Origin: an uncultured Oscillospiraceae bacterium
Lineage (GTDB): Bacteria; Bacillota; Clostridia; Oscillospirales; Ruminococcaceae
Reading direction: 5' to 3'
Assembly: GCA_934464775.1 (NCBI GenBank)
Contig: CAKSKG010000003.1
Coordinates: 62,001 to 126,000, forward strand
DNA length: 64,000 bases
Part shown: positions 34,377 to 42,919 of the stretch, piece after piece
How the letters are laid out: each line of letters begins with the position of its first letter
Numbering within the stretch: position 1 is the first letter of the stretch
Position numbers and translations under genes: made by a program
The notes under the pieces: model-generated
Told to the model about the DNA's origin: nothing
The model's database searches: none
Seen by the model: the letters and a program-made list of their open reading frames with translations, nothing else

Positions 34377-34929
34377 TGATCTTGAATTGTTTGATGTCTG
34401 CGATGAAAACGGAAATGCTACGGGCGAAACGGTCACCCGTGCCGAAGCTCACAGCAGGGGAATACTTCACAGAACGGCTCATGTATGGATAATTGACGGC
34501 GGAAATATCCTGCTGCAAAAGCGCAGCAAAACGAAGGACTCTTATCCTGGGCTGTTGGATATATCATCGGCAGGTCATGTTGATGCAGGAGATGATCTTA
34601 TCGGTTCTGCGCTCCGTGAGCTGAAAGAGGAGCTTGGGATAAGCGCTTCTTCCGATGAGCTTGAATTTGCAGGCTTCCGCAGAGCATTTTACAGGGGCGA
34701 ATTTTACGGCAAGCCTTTTCTTGACAATGAGATAGCCGCAGTATATGCTTACCGCAAAGCTGTTGATATAAAAAAGCTTGTTTTGCAGACTTCGGAGGTC
34801 GAAGCGGTAATATGGGAGGATTTTTATGAAGTATTGTCCCATGTGCGTTCGGGCGACAAAAGATACTGTATTTATGAGGACGAGCTTTTGATGATAGAAA
34901 AATTTGTGGGAGGGAACTGCCGTGGCTGA
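34366..34929 (+). CDS. Nudix hydrolase, YfcD/IPP-isomerase-like
   Basis: Nudix enzyme of 187 residues with the layout of the YfcD-like group: LFDVCDENGNATGE near the N-terminus, RTAHVWIIDGGNILLQKRS, and the Nudix box GHVDAGDDLIGSALRELKEELGI at about residues 66-88, where the first box Glu is Asp and the REL-EEL core is intact. Substrate unknown; isopentenyl-diphosphate isomerase activity is possible but not shown. It overlaps recQ by 8 bases. Confidence 0.88.
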   Translation: MFSNDLELFDVCDENGNATGETVTRAEAHSRGILHRTAHVWIIDGGNILLQKRSKTKDSYPGLLDISSAGHVDAGDDLIGSALRELKEELGISASSDELEFAGFRRAFYRGEFYGKPFLDNEIAAVYAYRKAVDIKKLVLQTSEVEAVIWEDFYEVLSHVRSGDKRYCIYEDELLMIEKFVGGNCRG

Positions 34930-37156
34930 TAAATATGAAGTGCTTAAAAACGTCTACGGCTATGACAGCTTCCGTCCTGCGCAGGAAAAGCTGATAGACA
35001 ATATCCTTTCCGGCAAGGATGTGCTGGGAGTAATGCCTACGGGTGCAGGAAAATCCATATGCTTTCAGATACCTGCACTTATGCTGGACGGCATAACCCT
35101 CGTTATTTCGCCGCTTATCTCGCTGATGTCAGATCAGGTCACGGCACTGACTCAGGCAGGAGTCCGTGCGGCTTATCTCAACAGTTCACTTTCCGCCGCA
35201 CAGCAGCGGCAGGTGATAACCAATATCCGCAGAGGCATATACAAGATTATCTACGTTGCTCCCGAGCGCCTTGAAACGGAAAGCTTCGCGGGACTGGCAG
35301 GAGACATACATATTTCAATGATCGCCGTTGACGAAGCTCACTGTATCTCACAGTGGGGACAGGATTTCCGACCAAGCTATATGAATATAGTAAGCTTTGC
35401 GGCTTCGCTGCCTTACCGTCCGATAATATCCGCATTTACCGCAACGGCTACCGAACGTGTCCGTGACGATATCGTATCAATTTTGAAGCTGAACGATCCG
35501 TACACCGTTATAACGGGCTTTGACAGGACGAATCTTTATTTCGGAGTTGAAGAGGCAAGGGAAGGCTCCCGTGACGGAAAATACCGTGCGCTGAAACGGC
35601 TCATCGACAGCTACGGCGGAAGAAGCGGCATAGTTTACTGCGCAACACGAAAAAATGTTGAGCTTGTTTCCGAAAAGCTTATTGCGGACGGAATATCCGC
35701 AGCGGCGTATCATGCAGGCTTGTCCGACGAACAGCGCCGAAAAAGTCAGGAAGATTTTATTTTTGACAGGGTGCGTGTGATTGTTGCAACCAATGCTTTC
35801 GGTATGGGAATAGATAAATCAAATGTTTCATTCGTAATACATTACAATATGCCGAAGGATATGGAAAGCTACTATCAGGAGGCAGGACGTGCGGGACGTG
35901 ACGGTGAGCCTGCCGACTGCATTCTGCTTTACAGCAGGGGAGATTATCAGCTGAACAAATTCATAATCGAGCGAGGCAGCGAGGAATCCGAAATTGATGA
36001 GGATATGCGCCGCAGGCTTATTAGCCGTGATATGAAGCGTCTCGGAAGAATGATGGATTACTGCGAATCTTCAAGCTGTCTCCGAGGAAATATCCTTAAA
36101 TATTTCGGAGAAAGCGGCATGACCTACTGCGGAAACTGTTCGGTATGCACGGGAGATCATGTAAAGACTGATATTACGGTCGAGGCGCAGAAGATAATTT
36201 CCTGCGTTTACCGCATGGGACAAAAGTACGGAGTTTCCACTGTGAAAGCGGTCCTCGGCGGTTCGGAGAGCGAGAAGATAACGGCAAACGGTCTGGACAA
36301 GCTCACCACCTACGGCATAATGAAGGACGTTACGAAAAACAGGCTGGACAGGATAATGAAGTATCTCATTTCGGACGGATATCTCCGTCAGGAGGGTGAG
36401 GAGTACCCTATTATAAAGCTTACCGCAAAGTCTGCGCCCGTGCTTAAAGGCGAGGAAAAGCTGTTCATAAATCTGCCTGCGGAAAAGACAAAGGAAACGA
36501 AGCCGAGGATCAGAACAGAGGAATTTCAGTTGGATCAGGGACTTATGCAAAAGCTCAAGGAACTGCGCAAACAGCTTGCCGCAAAGGAAAAAGTGCCTGC
36601 ATTTACGGTATTTTCCGATGCAACGCTTCGTGATATGTGTGCGAAGCGTCCCAAAAGCAGAGGTGAGATGCTGAATGTTGCGGGTGTCGGCTCGGTAAAG
36701 CTTGAAAGATACGGAGCCGCATTTATTGATGCAATAAACGAGTGGATCTCAGAAAACGGAAGCGGTACGCCGCTTTCCGCAGATGACACAAAGAAGCTTG
36801 AAAGTCCGCTTCATGCGGTTGCCGAAAGGATCGGCAGATTTTCTCCGTCGGAAGAGCCATGCTCGCTTACCCAGCTTTGCGATATGCTGATAGACGCTTC
36901 GGGAATTAATGTTCAGAACAGGGCTGTCCGCACGGCAGTGGGAAAATGGCTCACCGACAGCGGCTATCTTGAAGATTCCAAGGATTCAAAGGGGATAGCC
37001 TGCAAGGAAACCACATGGAGATCGGGACAGATCGGCATTCAGAAGGTGACAAAAATAGGCAGCGGCGGTACGCTTTATACTGCTGTGGTATATGATAAAA
37101 AAGCGCAGAAGTTCGTTGCGGACCATATCAATGAGATAGCCGATATTGAATCATGA
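34922..37156 (+). CDS. recQ: ATP-dependent DNA helicase RecQ
   Basis: 3'-5' helicase of 744 residues. Motif 0 FRPAQEKLI, Walker A MPTGAGKSICFQIP near residue 40, DEAHCISQWGQDFR near 137, motif VI YYQEAGRAGRDGEP, zinc-binding cysteines (CLRGNILKYFGE, CGNCSVC), winged-helix region and an HRDC domain at about residues 545-615. A further C-terminal extension of about 120 residues resembles extensions seen in other Firmicutes RecQ. It starts at GTG 34922, 7 bases after GGGAGGG. Confidence 0.95.
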   Translation: MADKYEVLKNVYGYDSFRPAQEKLIDNILSGKDVLGVMPTGAGKSICFQIPALMLDGITLVISPLISLMSDQVTALTQAGVRAAYLNSSLSAAQQRQVITNIRRGIYKIIYVAPERLETESFAGLAGDIHISMIAVDEAHCISQWGQDFRPSYMNIVSFAASLPYRPIISAFTATATERVRDDIVSILKLNDPYTVITGFDRTNLYFGVEEAREGSRDGKYRALKRLIDSYGGRSGIVYCATRKNVELVSEKLIADGISAAAYHAGLSDEQRRKSQEDFIFDRVRVIVATNAFGMGIDKSNVSFVIHYNMPKDMESYYQEAGRAGRDGEPADCILLYSRGDYQLNKFIIERGSEESEIDEDMRRRLISRDMKRLGRMMDYCESSSCLRGNILKYFGESGMTYCGNCSVCTGDHVKTDITVEAQKIISCVYRMGQKYGVSTVKAVLGGSESEKITANGLDKLTTYGIMKDVTKNRLDRIMKYLISDGYLRQEGEEYPIIKLTAKSAPVLKGEEKLFINLPAEKTKETKPRIRTEEFQLDQGLMQKLKELRKQLAAKEKVPAFTVFSDATLRDMCAKRPKSRGEMLNVAGVGSVKLERYGAAFIDAINEWISENGSGTPLSADDTKKLESPLHAVAERIGRFSPSEEPCSLTQLCDMLIDASGINVQNRAVRTAVGKWLTDSGYLEDSKDSKGIACKETTWRSGQIGIQKVTKIGSGGTLYTAVVYDKKAQKFVADHINEIADIES

Positions 37157-37223
37157 TTGTATGATGTGCATAAAAATATCGTTGCTGAATTGTAAATATT
37201 TTCTTATCTTCATTGCAAAATCA

Positions 37224-37252
37224 TTGACATCAGAGACGTTTTGAGATAAAAT
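37224..37252 (+). promoter_or_regulatory. Sigma-A promoter of the surface-protein gene
   Basis: TTGACA (37224-37229), 17-base spacer, TAAAAT (37247-37252), 50 bases before the start. Confidence 0.88.
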
Positions 37253-37302
37253 ATATTATATTGGTATTTTGAAAATCAAGTGAAATTCAAGAGGTAAAAG
37301 AT

Positions 37303-38637
37303 ATGAAAACTACTATCAAAACAGTTTTGTCGGCAGCTGCGGCATTCAGTGCTGCAAGCATGATGGCTTTCACCGTTTTTGCTGAGGATTATATCGCCGA
37401 TACATCAAACGCTATTGAGTCCACCGAATGGGGACAGACCTTTGTTCTCCGTAAAGAACCCGGAGAGGAAGATGTAAACTCATTTGATCCGATCTGGATG
37501 ACCGAGGATTCACAGGTAATCGTTGAATATTCGCTGGGCGATCATGACGAGCTTACTGCAAGTCCCGTGGAGCTTATCATTCAGGGCTGGGTAAATCCCT
37601 CGGGTCAGGAGACCGAAGCCGACGTTGCCGCATGGGGAAAGGTCGCTCCCGTTGAGTATGACGAGGACAGTGCCGTTTTCAATTACAGCGATATCGTTGA
37701 GGCATATATCGGTCAGGTTGCAAAGAATTCGGATTTCTCCGCCGATGAGATCCGTGAAAAGTTCGGAAACGATGTTCTCAGATACGCCGATGCAATGGAC
37801 GTTGGAGACACAGGAAGCTGTGCCGTTACCTGTACGGGATTTACGGTAACAAATGTTGATTACAGCTATGTTCCCGCCGATTATGAAAATGCGGCTGCTT
37901 CCGATGAGGACACAGCTCAGGAGGATACTTCTTCCGAGGAAGAAAATCTTAATGCAATAAATGTACTCGTTCCCAATGACAATGCCGAGGAGATCAGCGG
38001 CTTTAACGAGTGCTTCAGAGTTACAAAGTATGACTTTGACTCCACAAGAATATTCCTTGATACAAAGCTTGTTGTAAAGTATGAGCTTTCGGGAAATGCA
38101 CTCAGCTGCCCCGTTAATCTTGCGGTAGAAAGCACAGGCAACACAGAAAGCCCCAAGGCAAAGGATGATGGTTCTCTCAGCGAGACTGTTATCTGCCAGT
38201 CATATGACGATACACAGGCGGTTTTCAGCTGTGCGGCTATTACAAAGGCTTACGGAATCGGTGTATTTGACCAGCTGTATGATTTTGTTATCTCCGCTGC
38301 GGGTACTCCCGTAAAGGTAACAGGCGTTGAGTTCACTAATGTTCTTTCCAAGGGAACACGTCCCGTTGACAGCATTGCTTCCGACGAAGAGGACAAGGGC
38401 GTTAATGTCGGTCTTATCATTGGAATCGCTGCGGTAGTTGTTGTCGGTGCGGCAGTTGGAATCTTTGTTTATGCAAAGAAGAGCGGCGGCAAGGCTTATG
38501 ATATCACAAGCGGTACATATGTTGAAGCCAAGCCCGAAGAGCCCAATAATGAAGCAGAGCCTGCCAAGCTTGAGGACGTTCCCGTTCCCGATCCTGACAA
38601 GAATTTTGTTGACGAAAACGGCAATAAAAAGTATTGA
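37303..38637 (+). CDS. Membrane-anchored surface protein with two related modules
   Basis: Protein of 444 residues without an assigned function. Order: Sec signal peptide (1-27, ending TVFAED), a first module at about 35-195, an acidic linker (ASDEDTAQEDTSSEEE), a second module at about 215-350, a membrane helix (VGLIIGIAAVVVVGAAVGIFVYA, about 367-390) and a Pro/Glu-rich cytosolic tail. The modules share a pattern: VEYSLGDHDELTASPVELII with VKYELSGNALSCPVNLAV, AVFNYSDIVEAY with AVFSCAAITKAY, and TGFTVTNV with TGVEFTNV, so the gene arose by internal duplication. The beta-rich pattern would suit a binding domain. AGAGGTAAAAG precedes the ATG. Confidence 0.85.
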   Translation: MKTTIKTVLSAAAAFSAASMMAFTVFAEDYIADTSNAIESTEWGQTFVLRKEPGEEDVNSFDPIWMTEDSQVIVEYSLGDHDELTASPVELIIQGWVNPSGQETEADVAAWGKVAPVEYDEDSAVFNYSDIVEAYIGQVAKNSDFSADEIREKFGNDVLRYADAMDVGDTGSCAVTCTGFTVTNVDYSYVPADYENAAASDEDTAQEDTSSEEENLNAINVLVPNDNAEEISGFNECFRVTKYDFDSTRIFLDTKLVVKYELSGNALSCPVNLAVESTGNTESPKAKDDGSLSETVICQSYDDTQAVFSCAAITKAYGIGVFDQLYDFVISAAGTPVKVTGVEFTNVLSKGTRPVDSIASDEEDKGVNVGLIIGIAAVVVVGAAVGIFVYAKKSGGKAYDITSGTYVEAKPEEPNNEAEPAKLEDVPVPDPDKNFVDENGNKKY

Positions 38638-38667
38638 GCCGAATAACAGACATAAGGAGGCGGCAGC

Positions 38668-39207
38668 ATGGAGATAATACTTCTTATCGCATGGGCTGCG
38701 GCTGCACTGGCGGCAGGCGGAGCAATTAGCTTCGCCGTAATGTCATGCTGTGCCTACGGCATATATAAGGGTTTCGACAGCGAGGAAAAGGCAATTGCCT
38801 ATTACCGCGGAAGCTGCGGACATTCAATGTCACACAGAATAATGCGAACGATCCTGCTTATTGCGGCAGCGGCATTTATAGTGTATGTTGTGTTCAGTGT
38901 TCCGAGGCTGAACTACGATAAGGCACGGCTGCTGTGCTGTTCGGCTTCGCTTCTGACAGTTGCGGTGCTTGATGTATACTTCGGTTCGGGCATCGGCGGA
39001 CTTATGGCACGGGCAAGGATATGCAGCTATATCAGGACAAAATACAATATTCCCGATGGAATCGTTGAAGATTGGTTCGTTGATCTTGACGATGACGATT
39101 TTCCCGAGGAGCTGGAGCTTGATCTTGATGACGGCGGCAAACTCCGAACATTTCTTGTTGATCTTGTTCACGGAAGTGTTATTGAAACGGCATATTATGA
39201 TGAATAA
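38668..39207 (+). CDS. Uncharacterised membrane protein with acidic C-terminal domain
   Basis: Protein of 179 residues with three hydrophobic helices (about 4-29, 61-80 and 89-107) and a soluble C-terminal part rich in acid residues (WFVDLDDDDFPEELELDLDD). No family recognised. AAGGAGG precedes the ATG 30 bases after the surface-protein gene, so the two are probably co-transcribed and may act together at the membrane. Confidence 0.75.
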   Translation: MEIILLIAWAAAALAAGGAISFAVMSCCAYGIYKGFDSEEKAIAYYRGSCGHSMSHRIMRTILLIAAAAFIVYVVFSVPRLNYDKARLLCCSASLLTVAVLDVYFGSGIGGLMARARICSYIRTKYNIPDGIVEDWFVDLDDDDFPEELELDLDDGGKLRTFLVDLVHGSVIETAYYDE

Positions 39208-39253
39208 AAAAAGCTGTATCACACAAGAGATGATATGTGTGATACAGCTTTTT
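39205..39253. terminator. Bidirectional terminator
   Basis: AAGCTGTATCACACA (39211-39225) and TGTGTGATACAGCTT (39236-39250), a perfect 15-base stem with A and T runs on both sides, between convergent genes. Confidence 0.93.
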
Positions 39254-39254
39254 G

Positions 39255-39749
39255 TTATTCCTTTACGGGTTCAGCTTCGGGAACCTTTTTCTCCTTAAAA
39301 AAGATGTGACCGAAAATAAATCTTACGGCAGGACCTGCAAAAAACATTTGCCAGCAAAGCGCCATAGGGAAGTTGAGAGCGGTTGTCTGGAGCCATACGG
39401 CTATTATTTGGTTTCCTGCATTTTTAAACAGGATAGTGGCTGCAAGGCTCATAAGAGGGCACATAAGAATTACAGATACAAATGAGATCGCCAGCACAAG
39501 ATGAAAAGGGTTATCCTTTTTGATGTCAACGATCTTGAACGCCTTTGCCTTGGCAATTTTTCCGACTATGAAAAAATCAAGAATAAAGGCGATCGGTCCA
39601 ATAATAATAAGCTCATGAAAAGCAGCAGCGAAAACCGAGTTGGTCATGCCGCCTGTGTTCAGGGCGATATTATAGCATATCATGGCATAGACCATTACGA
39701 ATACCATAAGAATTGTGAAAACTACTTCCTGAAATGTGTTTTTGGGCAT
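39255..39749 (-). CDS. DUF2798-type membrane protein
   Basis: Protein of 164 residues with four hydrophobic helices, matching from memory the DUF2798 family (two repeats of a helix pair; ILMVFVMVYAMICYNIALN and LNFPMALCWQMFFAGP). Function unknown. A strong AGGAGGA site precedes the ATG, at the end of a leader of about 100 bases that contains a hairpin. Confidence 0.82.
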   Translation of the reverse strand: MPKNTFQEVVFTILMVFVMVYAMICYNIALNTGGMTNSVFAAAFHELIIIGPIAFILDFFIVGKIAKAKAFKIVDIKKDNPFHLVLAISFVSVILMCPLMSLAATILFKNAGNQIIAVWLQTTALNFPMALCWQMFFAGPAVRFIFGHIFFKEKKVPEAEPVKE

Positions 39750-39764
39750 AAAAAAATCCTCCTG

Positions 39765-39794
39765 TTAACGATAAAGCCGTGTGTTGTTCGTTAA
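39765..39794 (-). promoter_or_regulatory. Leader hairpin before the DUF2798 gene
   Basis: TTAACGA (39765-39771) / TCGTTAA (39788-39794), a 7-base perfect stem with a 16-base loop, ending next to the ribosome site on the minus strand. A regulatory role is possible but unproven. Confidence 0.45.
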
Positions 39795-39852
39795 TCATTC
39801 GGAGAATGTGCGTTTCCAATAAAACCTTTGCCTTATTTAATTTTGCTTAAAT

Positions 39853-39881
39853 ATTATATCATAAAATGTAATGTATGTCAA
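39853..39881 (-). promoter_or_regulatory. Consensus sigma-A promoter of the DUF2798 gene
   Basis: On the minus strand TTGACA (39876-39881), 17-base spacer, TATAAT (39853-39858): a full consensus match. Confidence 0.9.
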
Positions 39882-39943
39882 TGTCGGGTTTGACAAATAA
39901 TGATAAAAAACAGCTCTTTTAAAGGTAATATTAAACAATTGAT

Positions 39944-39973
39944 GATCCACCGCAGAATATTCCGCGGTGGATC
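39944..39973 (-). terminator. Hairpin after the cysteine desulfurase operon
   Basis: GATCCACCGC (39944-39953) / GCGGTGGATC (39964-39973), a perfect 10-base stem just past the stop of the 106-residue gene. The T tract after it on the minus strand is weak. Confidence 0.65.
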
Positions 39974-39979
39974 GGAGCA

Positions 39980-40300
39980 TTAAGGAATAACCGAAACTCC
40001 CTCGCCGAAAAAGCTTTTCGGATAATCGTCGGTGAACGGAGCGGCTGTATAGCTTTCCTCTATCCATTTAACCATTTCGGCATGACCCTCTTCCGAGAGA
40101 GGAAAGCTGCGCTTTTCAACGTTTTCGGACTTGTCGGCGCATTTTTTCCCGAACCATATAAGGCAGGTCATATCCTCCTTTGAGGGAATGACCTTGTAAT
40201 TGAAGCTTTTGTCATATTTTCCGCCGCTGTAAATACCGCCCTCGGAAAACAGAAAAAACTTTGGTATTTCCATTAATTTTGAGCATGATGATGATGCCAT
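39980..40300 (-). CDS. Small uncharacterised protein paired with cysteine desulfurase
   Basis: Soluble protein of 106 residues (MASSSCSKLMEIPKFFLFSE...), with two cysteines and a central MTCLIWFGKKCADKSENVEKRSF. No family recognised. It begins 15 bases after the cysteine desulfurase stop with AAAGGTGAT upstream, so the two genes share a transcript; a role near sulfur transfer is a guess from position only. Confidence 0.7.
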   Translation of the reverse strand: MASSSCSKLMEIPKFFLFSEGGIYSGGKYDKSFNYKVIPSKEDMTCLIWFGKKCADKSENVEKRSFPLSEEGHAEMVKWIEESYTAAPFTDDYPKSFFGEGVSVIP

Positions 40301-40315
40301 AATATCACCTTTACA

Positions 40316-41455
40316 TTATTTTACACGGGCAAGAGTTTCTCTGCCCTCTTTTATTGCTTCGATAAGCGCATTTACTTCTTCGATCTGCGTGTTTCTGCTG
40401 AAAGATACACGTAGTGCACTGTCTGCCAGCTTGTCGCTTACTCCCATTGCCGAAAGCACGGAGCTGTGAGCGCCCTTTGAGCAGGCAGAACCGCTGGAAA
40501 CAAAAATGCCTTTGCTTTCAAGGAAGTGGAGCATTATCTCCGAACGAATGCCCTCAACCGAGAAATTCACTATGTACGGCGAACGGTTCTCCGCAATGGA
40601 ATTTACGGCTGTATAATCCAGTGCCGAAAGCTGTGCTATAAGATGATTGCTGAGTGTTTCCGCATTTTCATGAGCTGCCGAAAGCTTTGGCATATGATCT
40701 CTCACAGCCGCACCGAAAGCAGCGATAAGCGGAACGGATTCCGTTCCCGAGCGCATATTTTTTTCCTGACCGCCGCCATAGATGCGGGGTGGTATCTTAA
40801 CACCTTTTTTTATGTACATTGCACCTGCGCCCTTTATGCCGTATACCTTGTGAGCGCTGATTGTGATAAAATCGGCATTCAGATCGGCAGCTTTAAGAGG
40901 TATCTTCATGAATCCCTGAACTGCGTCGCTGTGGGTCATGCATTCGGGGTGTTCTCTTTTAATACGGTTGAAAATTTTTCTTACGGGCATTATCGCACCT
41001 GTTTCATTATTCACCAGCATACAGGACGCAAAAAATGTGTTGTCATCAACGGCAGCAATAAAATCGTCTGCGTCTATCTCGCCGCTTCTTCCGGGCTTTA
41101 TCCGCACTACCTCGAAGCCGTGTTCTTCAAGATATTTTACGGGCTGTGCAACGGAGGAATGCTCCACTGCCGAAACGACTATCTTTTTTCTGCGCTTTGC
41201 GAATTTTTCGGCTGCTCCGAATATTATCGTATTGTTGCATTCCGTTGCTCCCGAAGTAAAGGTTATGCATTCGGGATCGCATACAAGGGCAGCGGCGACA
41301 GCTTTTCTTGCTTCCGTTACTGCCTGCTCGGCTTTTAATCCCACTCCGTGAAGGCTGGAGGGATTTCCGTAATTCTCCGTCAAGCAGTTCATGCAGGCGG
41401 CAACAGCCGCTTCGCAGGGCTTGGTTGTGGCGGCATTGTCAAGATAAATATCCAT
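40316..41455 (-). CDS. Cysteine desulfurase (NifS/IscS-like)
   Basis: PLP enzyme that removes sulfur from cysteine as an enzyme-bound persulfide, for Fe-S clusters or tRNA thiolation. 379 residues. Features: MDIYLDNAATTKP, TSGATECNN, SAVEHSSV, the PLP lysine in ISAHKVYGIKGAGAMYIKKG, RSGTESVPLI, and the catalytic-loop cysteine in SSGSACSKG. No iscU or tRNA-thiolation gene is adjacent, so the acceptor is unknown. Confidence 0.93.
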   Translation of the reverse strand: MDIYLDNAATTKPCEAAVAACMNCLTENYGNPSSLHGVGLKAEQAVTEARKAVAAALVCDPECITFTSGATECNNTIIFGAAEKFAKRRKKIVVSAVEHSSVAQPVKYLEEHGFEVVRIKPGRSGEIDADDFIAAVDDNTFFASCMLVNNETGAIMPVRKIFNRIKREHPECMTHSDAVQGFMKIPLKAADLNADFITISAHKVYGIKGAGAMYIKKGVKIPPRIYGGGQEKNMRSGTESVPLIAAFGAAVRDHMPKLSAAHENAETLSNHLIAQLSALDYTAVNSIAENRSPYIVNFSVEGIRSEIMLHFLESKGIFVSSGSACSKGAHSSVLSAMGVSDKLADSALRVSFSRNTQIEEVNALIEAIKEGRETLARVK

Positions 41456-41479
41456 TTGTGATTCTTCCTTTATATATTA

Positions 41480-41541
41480 AAAATGCACAATACCGCACAA
41501 AGCGCTTATTGTTGGAACAAGCGCATTTTTGTGCGGTTTTG
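41480..41541 (-). terminator. Terminator of the CNNM/CorC gene
   Basis: ACCGCACAAA-GCGCTT (41492-41507) pairs with AAGCGC...TTTGTGCGGT (41519-41537) with a small bulge; a run of T on the minus strand follows. It lies between the CNNM/CorC stop and the cysteine desulfurase start, where I found no convincing promoter, so that gene may depend on read-through. Confidence 0.78.
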
Positions 41542-41553
41542 TTAAGAATTGTA

Positions 41554-42807
41554 TTACTGTTCTTCCTTTTCCTCGGGACGGTCCACCTTTATTGAAATGC
41601 GTTCAACATGGCTTTCATCGGCCGCAAGGATCTTTATGGTGAAAATTCCGTTTGTGATGGTTTCGCCAACTGTTGGAATACGTCCGAAAAGCTCCATAGC
41701 CCAGCCTCCCGCTGTGTTGCTGTCGCTTTCGATTATATCCTCGGGAATGTTCATTCTGTCTGCCATATCGCTTAGGGACATGAATGCGGAAACCTCGTAG
41801 CAGTTGTTTCCGAGGTCGGTGAATGAATGATCTACCTCGTCGCTTTCGTCATAGATCTCACCAACAAGCTCCTCCATGATATCTTCCATTGTTACGATAC
41901 CGCAGGTACCGCCGTACTGGTCGTTTACCACGGCGATGTGCTGTTTTGTTCGCTGCATTTCACGGAGTGCCTCGGATATGAGCATAAATTCCGTGAAATG
42001 AAGCGGCTTCTGTATTATGGATTCGATGCTGTGTACATCATTATTGTTAAGTATAAGTCTGAAAAAATCCTTTTCTGTGATTATTCCGATGATGTTATCT
42101 ATCGTCTGGTCATAAACGGGCATACGTGAATAGCCCTCGGAAATGAATTTGTCCCGAACCTCGGCTATGTCGGAGTCTTTGTCAACTGCGCAAACACGGA
42201 CACGGGGGACAAGTATCTGTTCAACGGTTTTTTCATCGAATTCCAGCGCACTTTTAACAAGATCACTTTCCTGTTCTTCAAGCACGCCCTCTTCTTCGAT
42301 CTCGTTGATGATGTATTTCAGCTCGTCCTCCGTAACGCTGGGCTGAGCTGCGGACTTGTTCATTTTCGATACTGCCTTTTTCAGAAGCATGAACACAGCT
42401 GATACAGGTGTAAGTATCCAGATCAGGAAGTTGAGTGGACCGCAGAAAGCAAGAGACAGCTTTTCTGGTATTTCTTTTGCGATAGATTTGGGAAGTATCT
42501 CGCCGAATATAAGTACAAGCACCGTAAGCACCGCAGTGGATATTCCCACGCCTGCCTGACCGAACAGCTCGGTGAAGATTATCGTGCCCAGTGATGCGGA
42601 CAGAATGTTTACGATGTTGTTTCCCACAAGTATAGTTGTGAGGGTCTTGTCAAAATTCTCGGCGATCTTCAATGCCCGTGCTGCTTTTTTGTTTCCTTTG
42701 TCGGCTTCGTGCCTGAGACGGATCTTGTTAACTGTTGAGAACGCTGTTTCCGATGCCGAAAAGAAAGCCGACATCAGAAGCAGCACGGCTATGGCTGCAT
42801 ATTCCAT
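41554..42807 (-). CDS. CNNM/CorC (hemolysin C-like) family membrane protein
   Basis: Protein of 417 residues: an N-terminal DUF21 membrane domain of about four helices (1-190, including SAFFSASETAFSTVN and LILVFGEILPKSIAKE), two CBS domains (about 200-330, with VPRVRVCAVDKDSDIAEV and MEDIMEELVGEI), and a C-terminal CorC_HlyC domain. Relatives are linked to magnesium or other divalent metal transport. No haemolysin activity is implied. Confidence 0.93.
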   Translation of the reverse strand: MEYAAIAVLLLMSAFFSASETAFSTVNKIRLRHEADKGNKKAARALKIAENFDKTLTTILVGNNIVNILSASLGTIIFTELFGQAGVGISTAVLTVLVLIFGEILPKSIAKEIPEKLSLAFCGPLNFLIWILTPVSAVFMLLKKAVSKMNKSAAQPSVTEDELKYIINEIEEEGVLEEQESDLVKSALEFDEKTVEQILVPRVRVCAVDKDSDIAEVRDKFISEGYSRMPVYDQTIDNIIGIITEKDFFRLILNNNDVHSIESIIQKPLHFTEFMLISEALREMQRTKQHIAVVNDQYGGTCGIVTMEDIMEELVGEIYDESDEVDHSFTDLGNNCYEVSAFMSLSDMADRMNIPEDIIESDSNTAGGWAMELFGRIPTVGETITNGIFTIKILAADESHVERISIKVDRPEEKEEQ

Positions 42808-42919
42808 ATAGATTTATAACCTTTCAATAAATAATATTTTGATTTAAAAAAGTGATTTATTTTTTTCTGTGTGTAAAAATGCTCTTTATCCTGTCGATCA
42901 GACGATGCAGGAGATCCCT

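Noticed and set aside
40526..41338. Open frame of 270 codons opposite the cysteine desulfurase gene
   Set aside because: Antisense shadow; the desulfurase has all its motifs.
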